The translations under genes were made by a program, and so were the position numbers. Below, in pieces: positions 1 through 10,560 of a stretch of 64,000 bases of DNA (within the stretch, counting starts at the first letter, position 1; every line of letters begins with the position of its first letter). This stretch comes from Lineus longissimus (taxonomy: Eukaryota > Nemertea > Pilidiophora > Heteronemertea > Lineidae): positions 16,169,501-16,233,500 of the forward strand of contig NC_088323.1 in NCBI RefSeq assembly GCF_910592395.1. Reading direction: 5' to 3'. A model generated the notes under the pieces. The model was not told where the DNA came from and did no database searches. It saw nothing but the letters and a program-made list of their open reading frames with translations.

Positions 1-951
1 TGATCCAAAGTGACGAATCGGGTAATAATACATGCCACCATTAGCAAGATTAGTCGAGACTACCTTGTGTCTGGTAAAAGAAGGGGATGGTTCTGTCGTG
101 ACGCCTGGATGGATCGAAAAATGACCAGGATTTCAGGGATAGACAGCCTCGTGTTATCGAATTTCGAGAAAATTCGGGAGAGCCAGCAAATTGGGTCAGA
201 TTCACCGAAATTGTCTGAAGGAATCGGGATGGTCAGAGAGAAGTCAGAACAGGTAACCTCTCACCCCACCACCACCACAACCACCACCACCACCCTCATC
301 CACTCCTGGTATCGGGATGCGCTCTGCAGGACAAGATATGTAGGTGAATCGGTCAAACAGGTCGTTGATGTTTTGTCAAAGTTGCGAAATGTCAGGTTTT
401 AGTCGATAGCTTTTTGCGACGAATAATGTTAAATTTGATGATTCTCGACTTCGACAAAACTGCGACAGATCTATGACTTCACCGAAGAGGTCACATCATT
501 TTCTCTGTGCCAACGTCGACTTCCATTCCACTATGAGGAAGCTTTCCTCCACAATCTACTGCTAATAAACCCAGTAAGCAGATATTTCACTGTGCTATAA
601 CTAGACGCGACTAAGCTCCCTGAAAGCGAGTGTAATTTGCTATTCCCAATACGTTTGTTAAAAAGTAAGGAATCCCTGTGTAAAGTAACTGCAATGGATC
701 AAAAGGAACATCTTCTTTACCATATCCTCTCTAACAAACTAGTCATCACATCGAAAAAGCAAATGGTACCAGTAATAAAGTATGAAATAATCGGTATTTA
801 TGTTCCTTGCATTAGCATTCGCGACTCCGCTATAGATTCGCAACGTCGAGATATCGAATTATCTTGCCAAAAAGACGAGCGCTGACGATATCGGTATTTG
901 CATTAGTAGAGACGCATCTCATCAAAAAGACTAATGTTAATGTTATATGTA
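1..951. other. Unique sequence, no gene recognised
   Basis: Apart from the short CAC-rich tract at 262-295, I see no repeat, RNA gene or convincing exon. A 130-codon open frame (10-402, plus) runs through the microsatellite and encodes a threonine run from it. It has no recognisable domain and I treat it as chance. Confidence 0.5.
262..295. repeat. CAC/ACC trinucleotide microsatellite
   Basis: This is an imperfect run of CAC/ACC triplets interrupted by ACA and CCC. It is a simple sequence repeat, read as a threonine run in one plus-strand frame. Confidence 0.85.
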
Positions 952-1110
952 CAGCAGAACCTCTCTATTTAAGACACCCTTGGGGCTCACAAGTGTTGTC
1001 CTTAATAGAGAGGTGTCCCGATTAGCGAGGTCAGATTGCACGGAAACAACGAATTTGGACCAAAACTAGTGTTCTTAATAGAGAGGGTGTCCTTAAAACG
1101 TGTCTGCTAA
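952..1110 (+). mobile_element. MITE fragment, pogo/Tigger-like end
   Basis: The piece begins CAGCAGAACCTCTC immediately after a TA dinucleotide. It contains three related motifs in alternating orientation: a CTCTCTATTTAAGACACC motif near 961, its inverse (CCTTAATAGAGAGGTGTCC) near 1000, and another at 1074-1094. The CAG(T/C)(A/G)GAACCTC start beside TA is typical of pogo/Tigger-type DNA transposon ends (family knowledge). The right end decays without a clear second TA, so the copy is probably truncated. It is non-coding. Confidence 0.55.
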
Positions 1111-2720
1111 GCGAGTCGCCACTGTATTTAAGGTATTTGTATTCGTAGAGAAGTCGCACTTCAAGAAGACATCAAGTTACACCCCTGGGAGAAGTATGCA
1201 TCAAAAGGCTCCTTTTTTCAAGATTTCCTTAAGAATTTGCAAGATAAATAACGACCGTAAAGTATCGTTCTTACTCGGCAACCACCAGCGATTCCACTTC
1301 AGATAAAACAGCATCGAAATCTCGCTTCAAAGAGACGGACGTCATCTTGAATGAGTCTGTAGTGTAATACAATGCCTCGTCGCCCGCGGAATATCGTTCT
1401 ATCAAAGAGGATGAGATCCGCCAGAAATCAGGAGAAAAACCGCATGAGTCATCCATCGATCACGGTGGATTCTTGCGAGATTCATTCGATGTGTGCTCCG
1501 GTAGTTGTAGTGCTACAGCTATATAAGGATACATAGGATACTAGAAGTGGTGGGGCATTGTCGGAGCCCTAATGCTGGCAGATGTCGAGGACAGAAATTG
1601 GTTTCTGTGGTTGTAAGCCGCGTGGCTGAGTGATCGAAATGGTGTGGGAAAGACATGCATAGTAATTGGAACCAGTATCGGCAGCAACTGCAGTCACTTT
1701 GGAGCCACTGGCGTGGCGGAGATGCCAGCGCACTGTTACACATTTGTCTGACCTATAAAAAGTTCAGCATTTTTAGTTCGATTCGCCTCAAAGTGCTTCC
1801 GGCATCCCAGAATGCTCCGGGTGATGTAAAGGAGCGGTTAAGCGCTAACATACCCATCGAACTCTAGCAAGAAAGAACGGAAGTTATTCGAACCATCGAC
1901 CTTTCGCCAAGAAGCCACACATTGTAAGCACTCCCCAAACGTGCTTCTCTATACATGGCCTGTGGCAACCACACATGGATGGCGTCATGCACAGAAGGTA
2001 GAATGTACTTCTGTACATCAGCCTACGACCCAACATACCCAACCCAGCGGTCGGATGCAGATGCAAGAATGCAAGGGATTAGTAACGATGGCGCATGCCA
2101 ACCGAAGTGTGAAAATATCACCTGCTTTTTTAATGATACAAAGGAAAGAAATGATCACTTTCGCTAAAACATTATTCATTACCTTTCCGCAGAACGATCT
2201 TTCGAGCCAGGCAACTACAATATCATATTTTGTTTCACATGAAGCCATTCACAACGTCCGCTTTGAACCCCACTAAAGTTCACGTTTCAGAATTTGTGTG
2301 AAGAATAACGAATTTCGATAGTTGAATCGAATCCCAATGAAACGTCTGTGGCTGGCGGAGATGCCAATAGCATTGGTGGAGTTACCAGTCAATTTAATTA
2401 AGGTTTCATCGACTACTCAATGGAAATTACATTGGGTTTTAAATGATTGCTTTCGATGGAGTGTGTATTCTACACGATACCAGTCTTGCTCACTTGCTGG
2501 GCCATAGTCAAATGCAGTCAGTTGACAAGAGCTACTTATACTGAAGGAAGGACCGATACTCGTCATTCTAAGTATCAAATAAAGCGTGCTAATTGTAATG
2601 ATTATTTCACCTCACTTGGCTGGATCGCTTTGTTAACGGACTTGTATTATGTGTATGTCGTTTTAGACACTGTTTTTGACAACCTACTTTTTTTGTCATT
2701 TTCACTGACTATCAATAAGG
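1111..2720. other. Unique sequence, no gene recognised
   Basis: Only short frames of 60-111 codons are present, overlapping on both strands (for example 1941-2276 plus and 2018-2248 minus), with no recognisable domain. No tandem or inverted repeat stood out. Confidence 0.5.
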
Positions 2721-2721
2721 C

Positions 2722-2800
2722 ATCCTCCCTGTAGCAGGCCTTTAGTGTATTGTGACTCGGTATATTTTAGGAATGAGGAAAAGGCCTGCTTTGGGAGGAT
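2722..2800. repeat. Compact hairpin, about 20-bp arms
   Basis: The arm at 2722-2743 (ATCCTCCC, a short bulge, then AGCAGGCCTTT) is matched by its reverse complement at 2780-2800 (AAAGGCCTGCT, then GGGAGGAT), with a spacer of about 36 nt. The total length of about 80 nt, with one small internal bulge, has pre-miRNA-like proportions. It could equally be the relic of a very small palindromic MITE. Nothing in the sequence shows transcription. Confidence 0.55.
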
Positions 2801-2803
2801 ATT

Positions 2804-4290
2804 TAGAGGATTACTTAATATTCAGTTTGTCTCCCTTCTTCCATTAGATAAAATAGAACTATGAAAACTTGTTTTTTTTTAGTTTTTGAAATTTGGATTT
2901 TTTTCAATTTTTTTATGGAACTTGGTGATGAATACATTGTAGCTCGGATTAGCGGCGGGACGGTCATACTTCCTTGGTTTTACAGTTAACTAAAGTGTAT
3001 AACGTGACTGCGTAAAAGCAGTTTGATAATAATAACCTGATTAATCCGTTGGTCCTTTAAATTTAAACTTTTGATAACTTCGTATTCGTCATACCATAAC
3101 TAATAAGTTGAACTCAGCCATTCTCTCTGCTGCGTGCAACACGGATCGGTTGGTCTTATCACATGCTATTTAAAATTCTCTAATACAGCTCTACAGTCAC
3201 GAGGATTTAAACATAATGCATTTAAACTCGCGTTTAAATACCATAGTTAACCCGGAGTCTCACGAAAATCCATTTCAAAGCCCCTACGTCATCAATTTAG
3301 AGGAAATGTAATTACTTTAATCTCTTCTTGTAGTCAGTGACCTTTCATATTTAATGTTGATATTTAAAGGAAGACGAATTCCTTGCTGATTAAGTTAATC
3401 TCCGGATGTAGATATCCGTTGAATCTTTTATTGCAAACTCCGTCTGGTCTGCTTCCTGAAGTTCTCTGCTGCGAGTCTTAAGGGATGGACTGGAATCAAA
3501 TTATAACCATCCCATGTCAACTGATATCATGCAAAATACGCTAATCGGATTGGATGGAATCGATATCACGTGACAAATGGCTGCCTTTAGCGGATTGGGC
3601 TTAACCCAGTAACATTTAAAACCCAGTTTTTAAACATGATGAATCGTTTTTCTTAGTTGTCTGTCTGATATACGTTCCGTCAAGAATTAGAACACGCGAC
3701 AAACTGGAGGTAAAATCCGACTGATCAAATGTCATCTTTCCCTGATGCAATAACTAGCTTTTAGTAGATGTATCAATTGTCATAAATGTCGCATTATGTG
3801 TTAGGCTGCTTTCTTATTAAGATATTGATGCTATTGGTTTTCATAATATAGGGTATTTGTTGCTTGGGTTAAAGGGCGAAAACTATGTTATTCCACCGAA
3901 CGCTAACAGGAATATCGATGCCGAAATGACTGTTCGTTATAATTTGAATGCCGGTTTCCTATTTAATTATCATCCAGATTATGAGATTATTACTGTGAAA
4001 TGTACACTGAAATGTTCGCTGTTGGTCTCAACGAGTTAAAATCCAATTAACAACAACTGACAACTTAAGAATTTGACTTTCTACGAAGCTGTGATAATTA
4101 CGACCCTGCGCACGACATGACATAATTGTGCATAAAAACTTCACAGATTGTGAAGGAATTAGGAAAAAGTTCTCGATAGTCAAGATAGTGTCGAGATATC
4201 GGTTGCATGCCAGAATTTGGCGTGATTGTGACGCTTGATAACGCGTAACAAGTTTGAACGCGATGGTGAAAATAGTGTTTGATAGATTCT
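2804..4290. other. AT-rich unique sequence, no gene recognised
   Basis: There are T-rich runs at 2872-2915 and several TTTAAA motifs clustered at 3168-3240. I saw no exon-like frame with a recognisable product and no RNA gene. Confidence 0.5.
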
Positions 4291-4310
4291 GGCACTCGTT
4301 ATATGCCATG

Positions 4311-4674
4311 GTCGAAAATACGGATAAGATTTTTATAATATTCTTGGTTAAGATTCTATTAGGTTTCCTGTACATGTTTCTGTGCATTCGTGACAAGATT
4401 TCTGTGAGGATCTTTAAAAAGATCTAAACTTGATGAAATCTTACACGATTCTTGTAACCAGTGTACACGTATGTGTAACGCTGCGTGGTATTGTATCGCC
4501 ACTTCTGCGTTATATCGCCATTTACGTGATGACGTTAATTCCCATTAAAAAGTGGCGATATGATGCACAATCTTCTCACGACGTGGCGGTACAATATCAT
4601 GCAACGTTACAATAAATCTGATCAGACCTTTACTTATAAGAATCTTACAACAATCTTATCCGGATTTTTGACCA
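4311..4674. repeat. Degenerate foldback element with nested hairpins
   Basis: Outer arms at 4311-4345 and 4635-4674 are imperfect inverted copies; both contain CGGATAAGAT(T/G)(T/G)TT. Middle arms at 4474-4502 and 4583-4611 match (TGTAAC...ATTGTA(T/C)CGCCAC). An innermost pair at 4512-4523 and 4552-4563 (ATATCGCCA(T/C)TT) lies between them. The left side carries extra sequence. The concentric layout suggests an old foldback transposon. End points and target-site duplication are not clear. Confidence 0.5.
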
Positions 4675-4734
4675 AAGTGCTAATCGCTTTTAAATCAATA
4701 CCATGTATACCTCCAAATTATAAGGCGTTTTATT

Positions 4735-4780
4735 TTCCGAGATTTCGCAAATTCGCGAAAATTAAAATCGCGAAAATGTA
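4735..4780. repeat. GCGAAA/TTCGCGA-type repeat scrap
   Basis: This is a short palindromic stretch built from TTCGCAAATTCGCGAAAATT and a following GCGAAAAT. Similar TTCGCGA-rich sequence appears near 5220, 32600-32765, 39280-39440 and 45575. This is probably a relic of a dispersed AT-rich MITE. Confidence 0.35.
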
Positions 4781-5734
4781 TTCTATTCAAAAAACATTCC
4801 GCAACCTGACAAAGTCAAAATCCTGAGAAAATAAATGTCAGAGAGAAATTCCCGGCGATTTGATCCAAGGCGATTTGTTTAAAGACAATAGACAGTCTGG
4901 GCTAGGCCTGTGGAATGGGCAGAATAACGTGAGGGTTTCCATTGACCGCAGCAAAACCATGTTGCTTTCGATCCTATCAACGATGTTGAAGTAACAACAG
5001 TAGGAACATTTAACTTCACTCGACTTGACACAACTTGTCATCATTGCAATCTCAAGGGTGAGTTTGTAATGAAAGATGATACGCCAACACATAAACAAAT
5101 AGAAATGACTAATGTTAGCATTAAACTCCTCTGCAGCTGCTTTACGAGATATCGAAAACAGCATTCAATAGAAAGTCGGCGAGAGTGTAAAAACGAATGA
5201 GGAATTCGATCACAGCTGGAGAATTCGCGCTTCTTTTCTTCGATTCGCGACAATTACAGGAAAAATATGCTCGTTTCACAATTTGATTTTGCCAGATTAC
5301 GATATCCTTTTCGTTATTCCAATCAATAAATTGTTCGTGATTTTTTGTTCGTTTGAGTTTACTGACGTTAAGAATTCGCAAAATCCTCATCGGAAAATAC
5401 CCAAATGAATTTGACGATCCAGTGTGATTATTCAAACATTGATTTGAAATTCCTTTTTGCAAAATGACTTCAACTGCTTGAAGCTAATCCAATGCATGAT
5501 TCGTATTGGTTTATGCAACTGGTTGAAAATATCGCAAATATTCAGCAAGTTTACCACGTCGAGTGGTGGAAATCATATTCTAAGAGTACTCTTGAATTTC
5601 TAGAAATCCATCATCGACTTATTATGGACAGTGTTTACGCAGGTACTGACGGTTTTCAGTGCAACTTGTGTATGTCCATGTCGAGATCGTAGTATTCAAA
5701 CGGTATTCTGCAGCAATTATATCGTGATATCAAT
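4781..5734. other. Unique sequence, no gene recognised
   Basis: Several overlapping minus-strand frames of 70-108 codons lie here (4838-5462), but none resembles a known protein and they overlap one another in different frames, as expected for chance open frames. Confidence 0.45.
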
Positions 5735-6356
5735 ATTACGTCCCCCGTTATGTTGCAGTTAAAACAATTGTCTCCAAACAAAGCCCGCTCGCACCTCGGC
5801 CTAAAATCCCATCGCAGTTAAAATAATTCCGGCCCAGACTATTACACGGTCTATTGTCTTTAAACAAAGCCCGCTCGCACCTTGGCCTAAATTCCCATCG
5901 CAGTTAAAATAATTACGGCCCAGACCATTACACGGTCTATTGTCTTTAAACAAAGCCCGCTCGCACCTGGGCCTAAATTCCCATCGCAGTTAAAATAATT
6001 CCGGCCCAGACCATCACACGGTCCATTGTCTTTAAACAAAGCCCGCTTGCACCTTGGCCTAAATTCCCATCGCAGTTAAAATAATTCCGGCCCAGACCAT
6101 TACACGGTATATTGTCTTCAAACAAAGCCCGCTTGCACCTTGGCCTAAATTCCCATCGCAGTTAAAATAATTCCGGCCCAGACCATTACACGGTCTATTG
6201 TCTTCAAACAGAGCCCGCTCGCACCTAGGCCTCAATCCCATTGTTCTACTGTCTAATCAAAGGGTCATCAGGGCCTATCGTGATAACATCGACCCCCACG
6301 AAACAGCTCTTAGGGTGGTTGATAGGTGTCAAACGACAAGGGCAGATAAACGTAAT
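5735..6356 (+). mobile_element. Family R MITE locus 1 with six ~86-bp internal repeats
   Basis: The left end is ATTACG at 5735 and the right end is AAGGGCAGATAAACGTAAT, ending at 6356. These are the ends seen at other family R loci (inverted CGTTTATTTGCCCTT-like termini). Between them, about six tandem copies of an 86-bp unit run from about 5775 to 6240. Each holds the core TTTAAACAAAGCCCGCTCGC, then GGCCTAAATTCCCATCGCAG, then a segment ending in CACGGTCTATTG. The last unit leads into the unique right part (GTTCTACTGTC, then a CATCGACCCCCACGAAACAG motif). All units share local variants (CCGGCCCAGACCATTACACGG) not seen in other R loci, so the array expanded here. It is non-coding; short frames through the array are artefacts. 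Confidence 0.85.
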
Positions 6357-6359
6357 GAA

Positions 6360-7515
6360 AGCCGTTCACAAACAACATGTTCTTCGCCAATAGTTACACC
6401 TATAATGCCTTCATCCGACATTGCATTATAGCTACATGTTCATTCGGTATATAAACCTGATACGCAAGCCAGGCTCTCTTATAATATACATGTAAAATAG
6501 AAGCACGTTTTTTGAGCATAAAGCGTATTACACAAGGAAGTAGATGATTTCGGTAAGGGTCTCCCAGACCACATCAGGAATCTGGAGTTTTTTCGGACAA
6601 AGAGATCGAGAAGTAGGCCAACTATACGATCTCGACTTGGGCTGATTTCAGTGATTCATTTCTCTTCGTATCTGCCGACGCAAGATAATATGCATGGCTT
6701 TGGGTCATTTCCCATGTGGTTCACGAGATCAAAATTATTATTTCCTGATGAGCTAGACACGCAAGAACATGATAAGTCCACCTTATATCTCGGCATTTTT
6801 TACAAAAATAATTGATCGGGTGCCGTTGGCAAGACTATTAACAGGTTGCCCTGTAATCACCCAGAAGATAAAAACTGTTATATTTATACTCAACATGTCT
6901 CACCTCCTTCGTATTAATGGTGATAAATTTCAGCTTACGCGTTCCTTTCAGCAAAACTGAGCCAAAAACGTAACGCATACCAACACAGTCACGTAATGTC
7001 GGCAATTTTCTTAATATAGCAATAGATTTTACAGAGTAATCCCGTAAAAGTAGCAGTAAATTAGCAATTTTAACTGACGAAGGCAAATAGAAGGCATTAG
7101 CGGTTGAAATGGAACTGTAAATACGAGGTCTACTAAACAGGTTTAAATAATGTTAACGACTCCATCGCTTACTGACTAATGCGTAGTGCGCTTATTAATG
7201 TTTTGAAGGTGCTTGCTATCCGCATTAACTTCAGATTAATGAGTACTTAGACATGTGTTAGGCTGGGATGTATACCATTCAGTAATCAAGATGGAAGCAT
7301 TTCTTAATGTGTGTTAGGAAGAATAAATAAACTATTTAGTATTATGTGAGTATTGTAGAGAAATTGAAATGGGTCGACGTCTATCGAGTTAAGTAAAAGT
7401 TTGATGAATGAGGTATGATATCAACTACGATATCGATTCCGACTTCACACTTCAACGCTTGTCTGTACTACATAAACCTCTCAGTATAGACCTCAGATGA
7501 GCTCCTTGACCAGCG
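6360..7515. other. Unique AT-rich sequence, no gene recognised
   Basis: I found no repeat of note and no recognisable coding exon. Short frames (6769-6960 plus, 6838-7086 minus) overlap antisense and carry no known domain. Confidence 0.5.
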
Positions 7516-7518
7516 TAA

Positions 7519-7620
7519 CAATCTGAGCACTTCTGACCGGTACTCATTTATATATCTGGGTGGAGCGAGGCAATCTGAGCACTTCTGACCGGTACTCATT
7601 TATACATCTGGGTGGAGCGC
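7519..7620 (+). repeat. Tandem duplication of a SINE/LINE-tail-like 52-bp unit
   Basis: Two copies (7519-7570 and 7571-7620) of a unit contain GGTACTCATTTATA(T/C)AT and CTGGGTGGAGCG. The phrase GGTAC-CATTTATA-CTGGGTGGAG resembles the 3' tails shared by some animal SINE and LINE families (family knowledge, not verified). The copies differ at about two positions, so the duplication looks recent. Confidence 0.6.
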
Positions 7621-8300
7621 TGGGCGAGAGTCCGAGCCAGCAAACCACCACAGCCGCTTCTAAATAAAGGTACACCCCGCCCGATTTGGAAAAAAGTTTC
7701 GGACAAGAAACCGTTTTCAATTTTCACTTCGCCGCATATCCTGCGCGCCGCTGACTCAGGAAATATGGTATCGCGTTTCCATTGGATGCATGAATCCGTT
7801 TGAGACGGTTTCGCCTGACAAACAAGGGGATCACAGTGAATTGAAGACACTGATAGTGACGCTAGTATATCTCGACAAGAGTTTGTTCAATATTTAATAA
7901 TATCAGAGATGCGGTGTTATTCCAATACAACGGGAATTGTGCAATTTGTTGACATTAGCCAGGGTTTGCAAATAAGGTAGTTTATCGAATCACTTCTCGG
8001 TAGCGTATATACCGAGAAAACTTTCTCGATTATGACAACTCTATGGAGACCTTAATCTACATAAAGATGCGCCATGAAAATACTAAATTTGCCCGCTGAT
8101 CTAAATGGATGGCAAAAATCTGAATATTCAATACCCGTTGGGGAGATGCATTCAAATTTGCCAGTCTACCAGCGTTTGAGGAAACATCATAACATGTCTG
8201 ATAGAGCTGTACTGAAAAAATCCTTTCGGTTAATTCCGTACAAATTCTGGTGAGCCTAACAGCCGTAATTCAAATACTCGTTCACGAACTAAGATCCGTC
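7621..8300. other. Unique sequence, no gene recognised
   Basis: Two overlapping antisense frames of 63-84 codons (7596-7850 minus, 7612-7803 plus) are the only open frames. Neither is recognisable. Confidence 0.4.
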
Positions 8301-8575
8301 ATTGCGTTTTTACCCCTTTACCTTGCCAATTTCAGGAGTAAACCAATACACTGTCTTGTCTTTGAACAAAGCCTGCTCGCACCTAGGACTAAAATCTTTA
8401 AGCAAAGCCTGCTCGCACCTAGGACTAAAATCTTTAAGCAAAGCCTGCTCGCACCTAGGACTAAAATCTTTAAGCAAAGCTCGCTCGCACCTAGGCCTAA
8501 ATTCACATTGTTCTATTGTCTTATCAAACGATTATCAATAAAAATCTTGAAGACATCGACCCCTACGAACCAGAA
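8301..8575 (+). mobile_element. Family R locus 2 with four 36-bp internal repeats
   Basis: The locus starts ATTGCGTTTTTACCCCTTTACC at 8301, a degenerate form of the family R left end. It runs through four copies of a 36-bp unit starting at 8371, 8407, 8443 and 8479, each containing GCCTGCTCGCACCTAGGAC and a CTTTAAGCAAA link. It then continues into the family R right part (TGTTCTATTGTCTTATCAAA, then GACATCGACCCCTACGAA) and stops near 8575 without a clear right terminus. The unit is less than half the ~86-bp unit of loci 1 and 9, so a shorter piece of the same core was amplified. Confidence 0.8.
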
Positions 8576-8879
8576 GAATACAATGTTTGGGAGCAAAAGA
8601 TTCTGTAATGCCCATTTACCTCTGAACTATTACTTAACGATCATGGCCTCCTTTGAACCATATACCATAATCCACCTGGAAACCTTTTCCACGAACTTTT
8701 TTCTGGACATTCTTTATAATACAATTAACTGATATTGTCATATAAACACATTAACCTTGGATGACACGCGTCAAGTACTCTCAATTTAGCGCTGCAGAAC
8801 AATTATCCTTATCTTGCTGCGATATATCCTATCGAAAGTCATATTTCACTTAAGACATAACCTGATAAAACAGCCACTG

Positions 8880-9322
8880 AGACAAGACCACAATTGATTT
8901 TTTAAGCCTTTTAGCAGTTAAATTGTCAATGTTTGACCGCGACGCATCAAAGAACGCGTGGTGTTGTGAATCTGAAATTTAGATTATGTTATTCCGGACA
9001 GTCGGGCAAGTAAATGGTGAAAAATAAAATGGTGATTGACCACGGAAATTTTTTTTTTAATCGACAAATTAGACAGACTTTGATATTTCCACTCTTTTCA
9101 GCCAACTGGCAGAAAAAACTCAAAACACGCCCCCTATTACCAAATTAGCAAAATTAGAAATTAATTTTTTCATCAAATAATTTCTTTATATCTGTAGACT
9201 TGCCACAACAAATATTTTTTCAATACCTCTCCAAATATGTACTTGAGAGTAAAAAACATGCACTCGTCTAATAGATAGGCCTCGACCCTCCAACCTATGA
9301 ATATTCATTAGTGGTCTTGTCT
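8880..9322 (+). mobile_element. MITE-like repeat, left copy of composite
   Basis: The copy is 443 bp with 12-13-bp inverted ends. It is AT-rich inside and non-coding. It is in direct orientation with the second copy, with a single indel between them in a poly-T run near 9050, which implies very recent duplication or gene conversion. Confidence 0.8.
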
Positions 9323-9873
9323 CAATGAAGGTACATTTCAGGGGTTAACATTTTGCGATTTTTTTCAAACTAATGTACATGACATCCCACAACTCTCCAA
9401 CAAAGGAAAGTCATATCTGGACATTTTTGGAGAAATGAGAGACATTTCAAAGAGTGGTACAACTGTGCCAAAGCGACGAAAGAGGACAAAATCGACAAAA
9501 AGTCATGATTTTGCACCCAACAGCACCAAATTCAAAGACCTGCCCTGGCCAGAATAAGCAAGCTATGGAGCTGAAACTTTAGGATGTGATTTAGGAATAT
9601 CTTTGCTGCTTAGGGAACAACTTTCAGAATCAAGGCCTAAGTAGTTTCAAAGAAATTACAAAATGAATGGCAACACAACAAGACTTGTAAAAATGAAACC
9701 GAACTTAGACCGGGGTTAGGTTGACTCTTATTTGGGTCAAATTAAGTTTTTTTCTCATTATTTTAGCTTGTTTTGACCTTAAATCATCAGCAATACAATA
9801 TTCTAAATGAATCAGAGTGATTTGAGCACATTCAAATTTTTCACTATATTGACCCAAAATGTAGTGTAAATAG
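9323..9873. other. Core segment between the two composite repeats
   Basis: The core is 551 bp, bounded directly by the two repeats. It has no similarity that I noticed elsewhere in the window and no recognisable product. A weak inverted pair (TTTGGGTCAAATT near 9731 and ATTGACCCAAAAT near 9848) lies in its right third. It may be captured host sequence or the internal part of a larger non-autonomous element. Confidence 0.5.
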
Positions 9874-10315
9874 AGACAAGACCACAATTGATTTTTTAAG
9901 CCTTTTAGCAGTTAAATTGTCAATGTTTGACCGCGACGCATCAAAGAACGCGTGGTGTTGTGAATCTGAAATTTAGATTATGTTATTCCGGACAGTCGGG
10001 CAAGTAAATGGTGAAAAATAAAATGGTGATTGACCACGGAAATTTTTTTTTAATCGACAAATTAGACAGACTTTGATATTTCCACTCTTTTCAGCCAACT
10101 GGCAGAAAAAACTCAAAACACGCCCCCTATTACCAAATTAGCAAAATTAGAAATTAATTTTTTCATCAAATAATTTCTTTATATCTGTAGACTTGCCACA
10201 ACAAATATTTTTTCAATACCTCTCCAAATATGTACTTGAGAGTAAAAAACATGCACTCGTCTAATAGATAGGCCTCGACCCTCCAACCTATGAATATTCA
10301 TTAGTGGTCTTGTCT
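9874..10315 (+). mobile_element. MITE-like repeat, right copy of composite
   Basis: The copy is 442 bp and identical to the left copy except for one T fewer in the T-run near 10050. It is immediately followed by the right copy of the outer target-site duplication. Confidence 0.8.
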
Positions 10316-10354
10316 CCACTGGAGGTTGAACCTACTAGCTAAGGTCACATAACC

Positions 10355-10560
10355 TTAAGGGGAAGATTGCTCGTAATTGCTGGTTGTTCAGGATAATAGA
10401 AATGCAGTTACACCCACAGCCGTAGTGCAGGTTATGATACATACAAATTTGCTGAAACTTGGTATGTATAGTATTTCTATATCTGTCTACACAATGGCAA
10501 TACAATTTTTCAAATTGACTCACAAGTTTCAAAATATTGACGAACGGCGTAGGCCTTTAA
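10355..10560 (+). mobile_element. TTAA-ended MITE, family T copy 1
   Basis: The element runs from TTAAGGGG at 10355 to GGCGTAGGCCTTTAA at 10560. It shares with 59767-60004 the internal phrases AATAGAAATGCAGTTA, GCCGTA(G/A)TGCAG and a CAAATT-rich right half, and both end GGCGTA-GCCTTTAA. Flanking TTAA on both sides fits a TTAA-targeting non-autonomous transposon (piggyBac-like target, family knowledge). The terminal inverted match here is only partial, so the copy is worn. Confidence 0.6.

Larger units (their letters stand above)
8874..10321. mobile_element. Composite element: two 443-bp repeats around a 551-bp core
   Basis: Two nearly identical direct repeats (8880-9322 and 9874-10315) differ only by one T in a T-run. 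Each starts GAGACAAGACCAC and ends in the exact inverse, GTGGTCTTGTCTC, giving 12-13-bp TIRs. The outer flanks match: CCACTG at 8874-8879 and CCACTG at 10316-10321 (4 bp, CACT, if one more base belongs to each end). The inner flanks do not match. The pair plus its core was therefore apparently inserted as one unit. The core has no open frame worth calling. An LTR element is less likely: both copies do not share TG...CA ends, and I see no primer-binding site or polypurine tract. Confidence 0.8.

Noticed and set aside
5735-6240. CRISPR-like array (regular ~86-bp repeats)
   Set aside because: The repeats abut with no unique spacers, the unit also occurs singly in a MITE, and the genome is eukaryotic in character.
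8250-8732. Longest plus-strand frame in the window (160 codons) with internal protein repeats
   Set aside because: The protein repeats come from the 36-bp tandem units of family R, and the frame runs across element and flank. All three frames are open there on at least one strand.
8880-10315. Small LTR retrotransposon
   Set aside because: The two repeats do not share TG...CA ends, no primer-binding site or purine tract is visible at the inner borders, and each repeat has its own 12-13-bp TIR. Not fully excluded.
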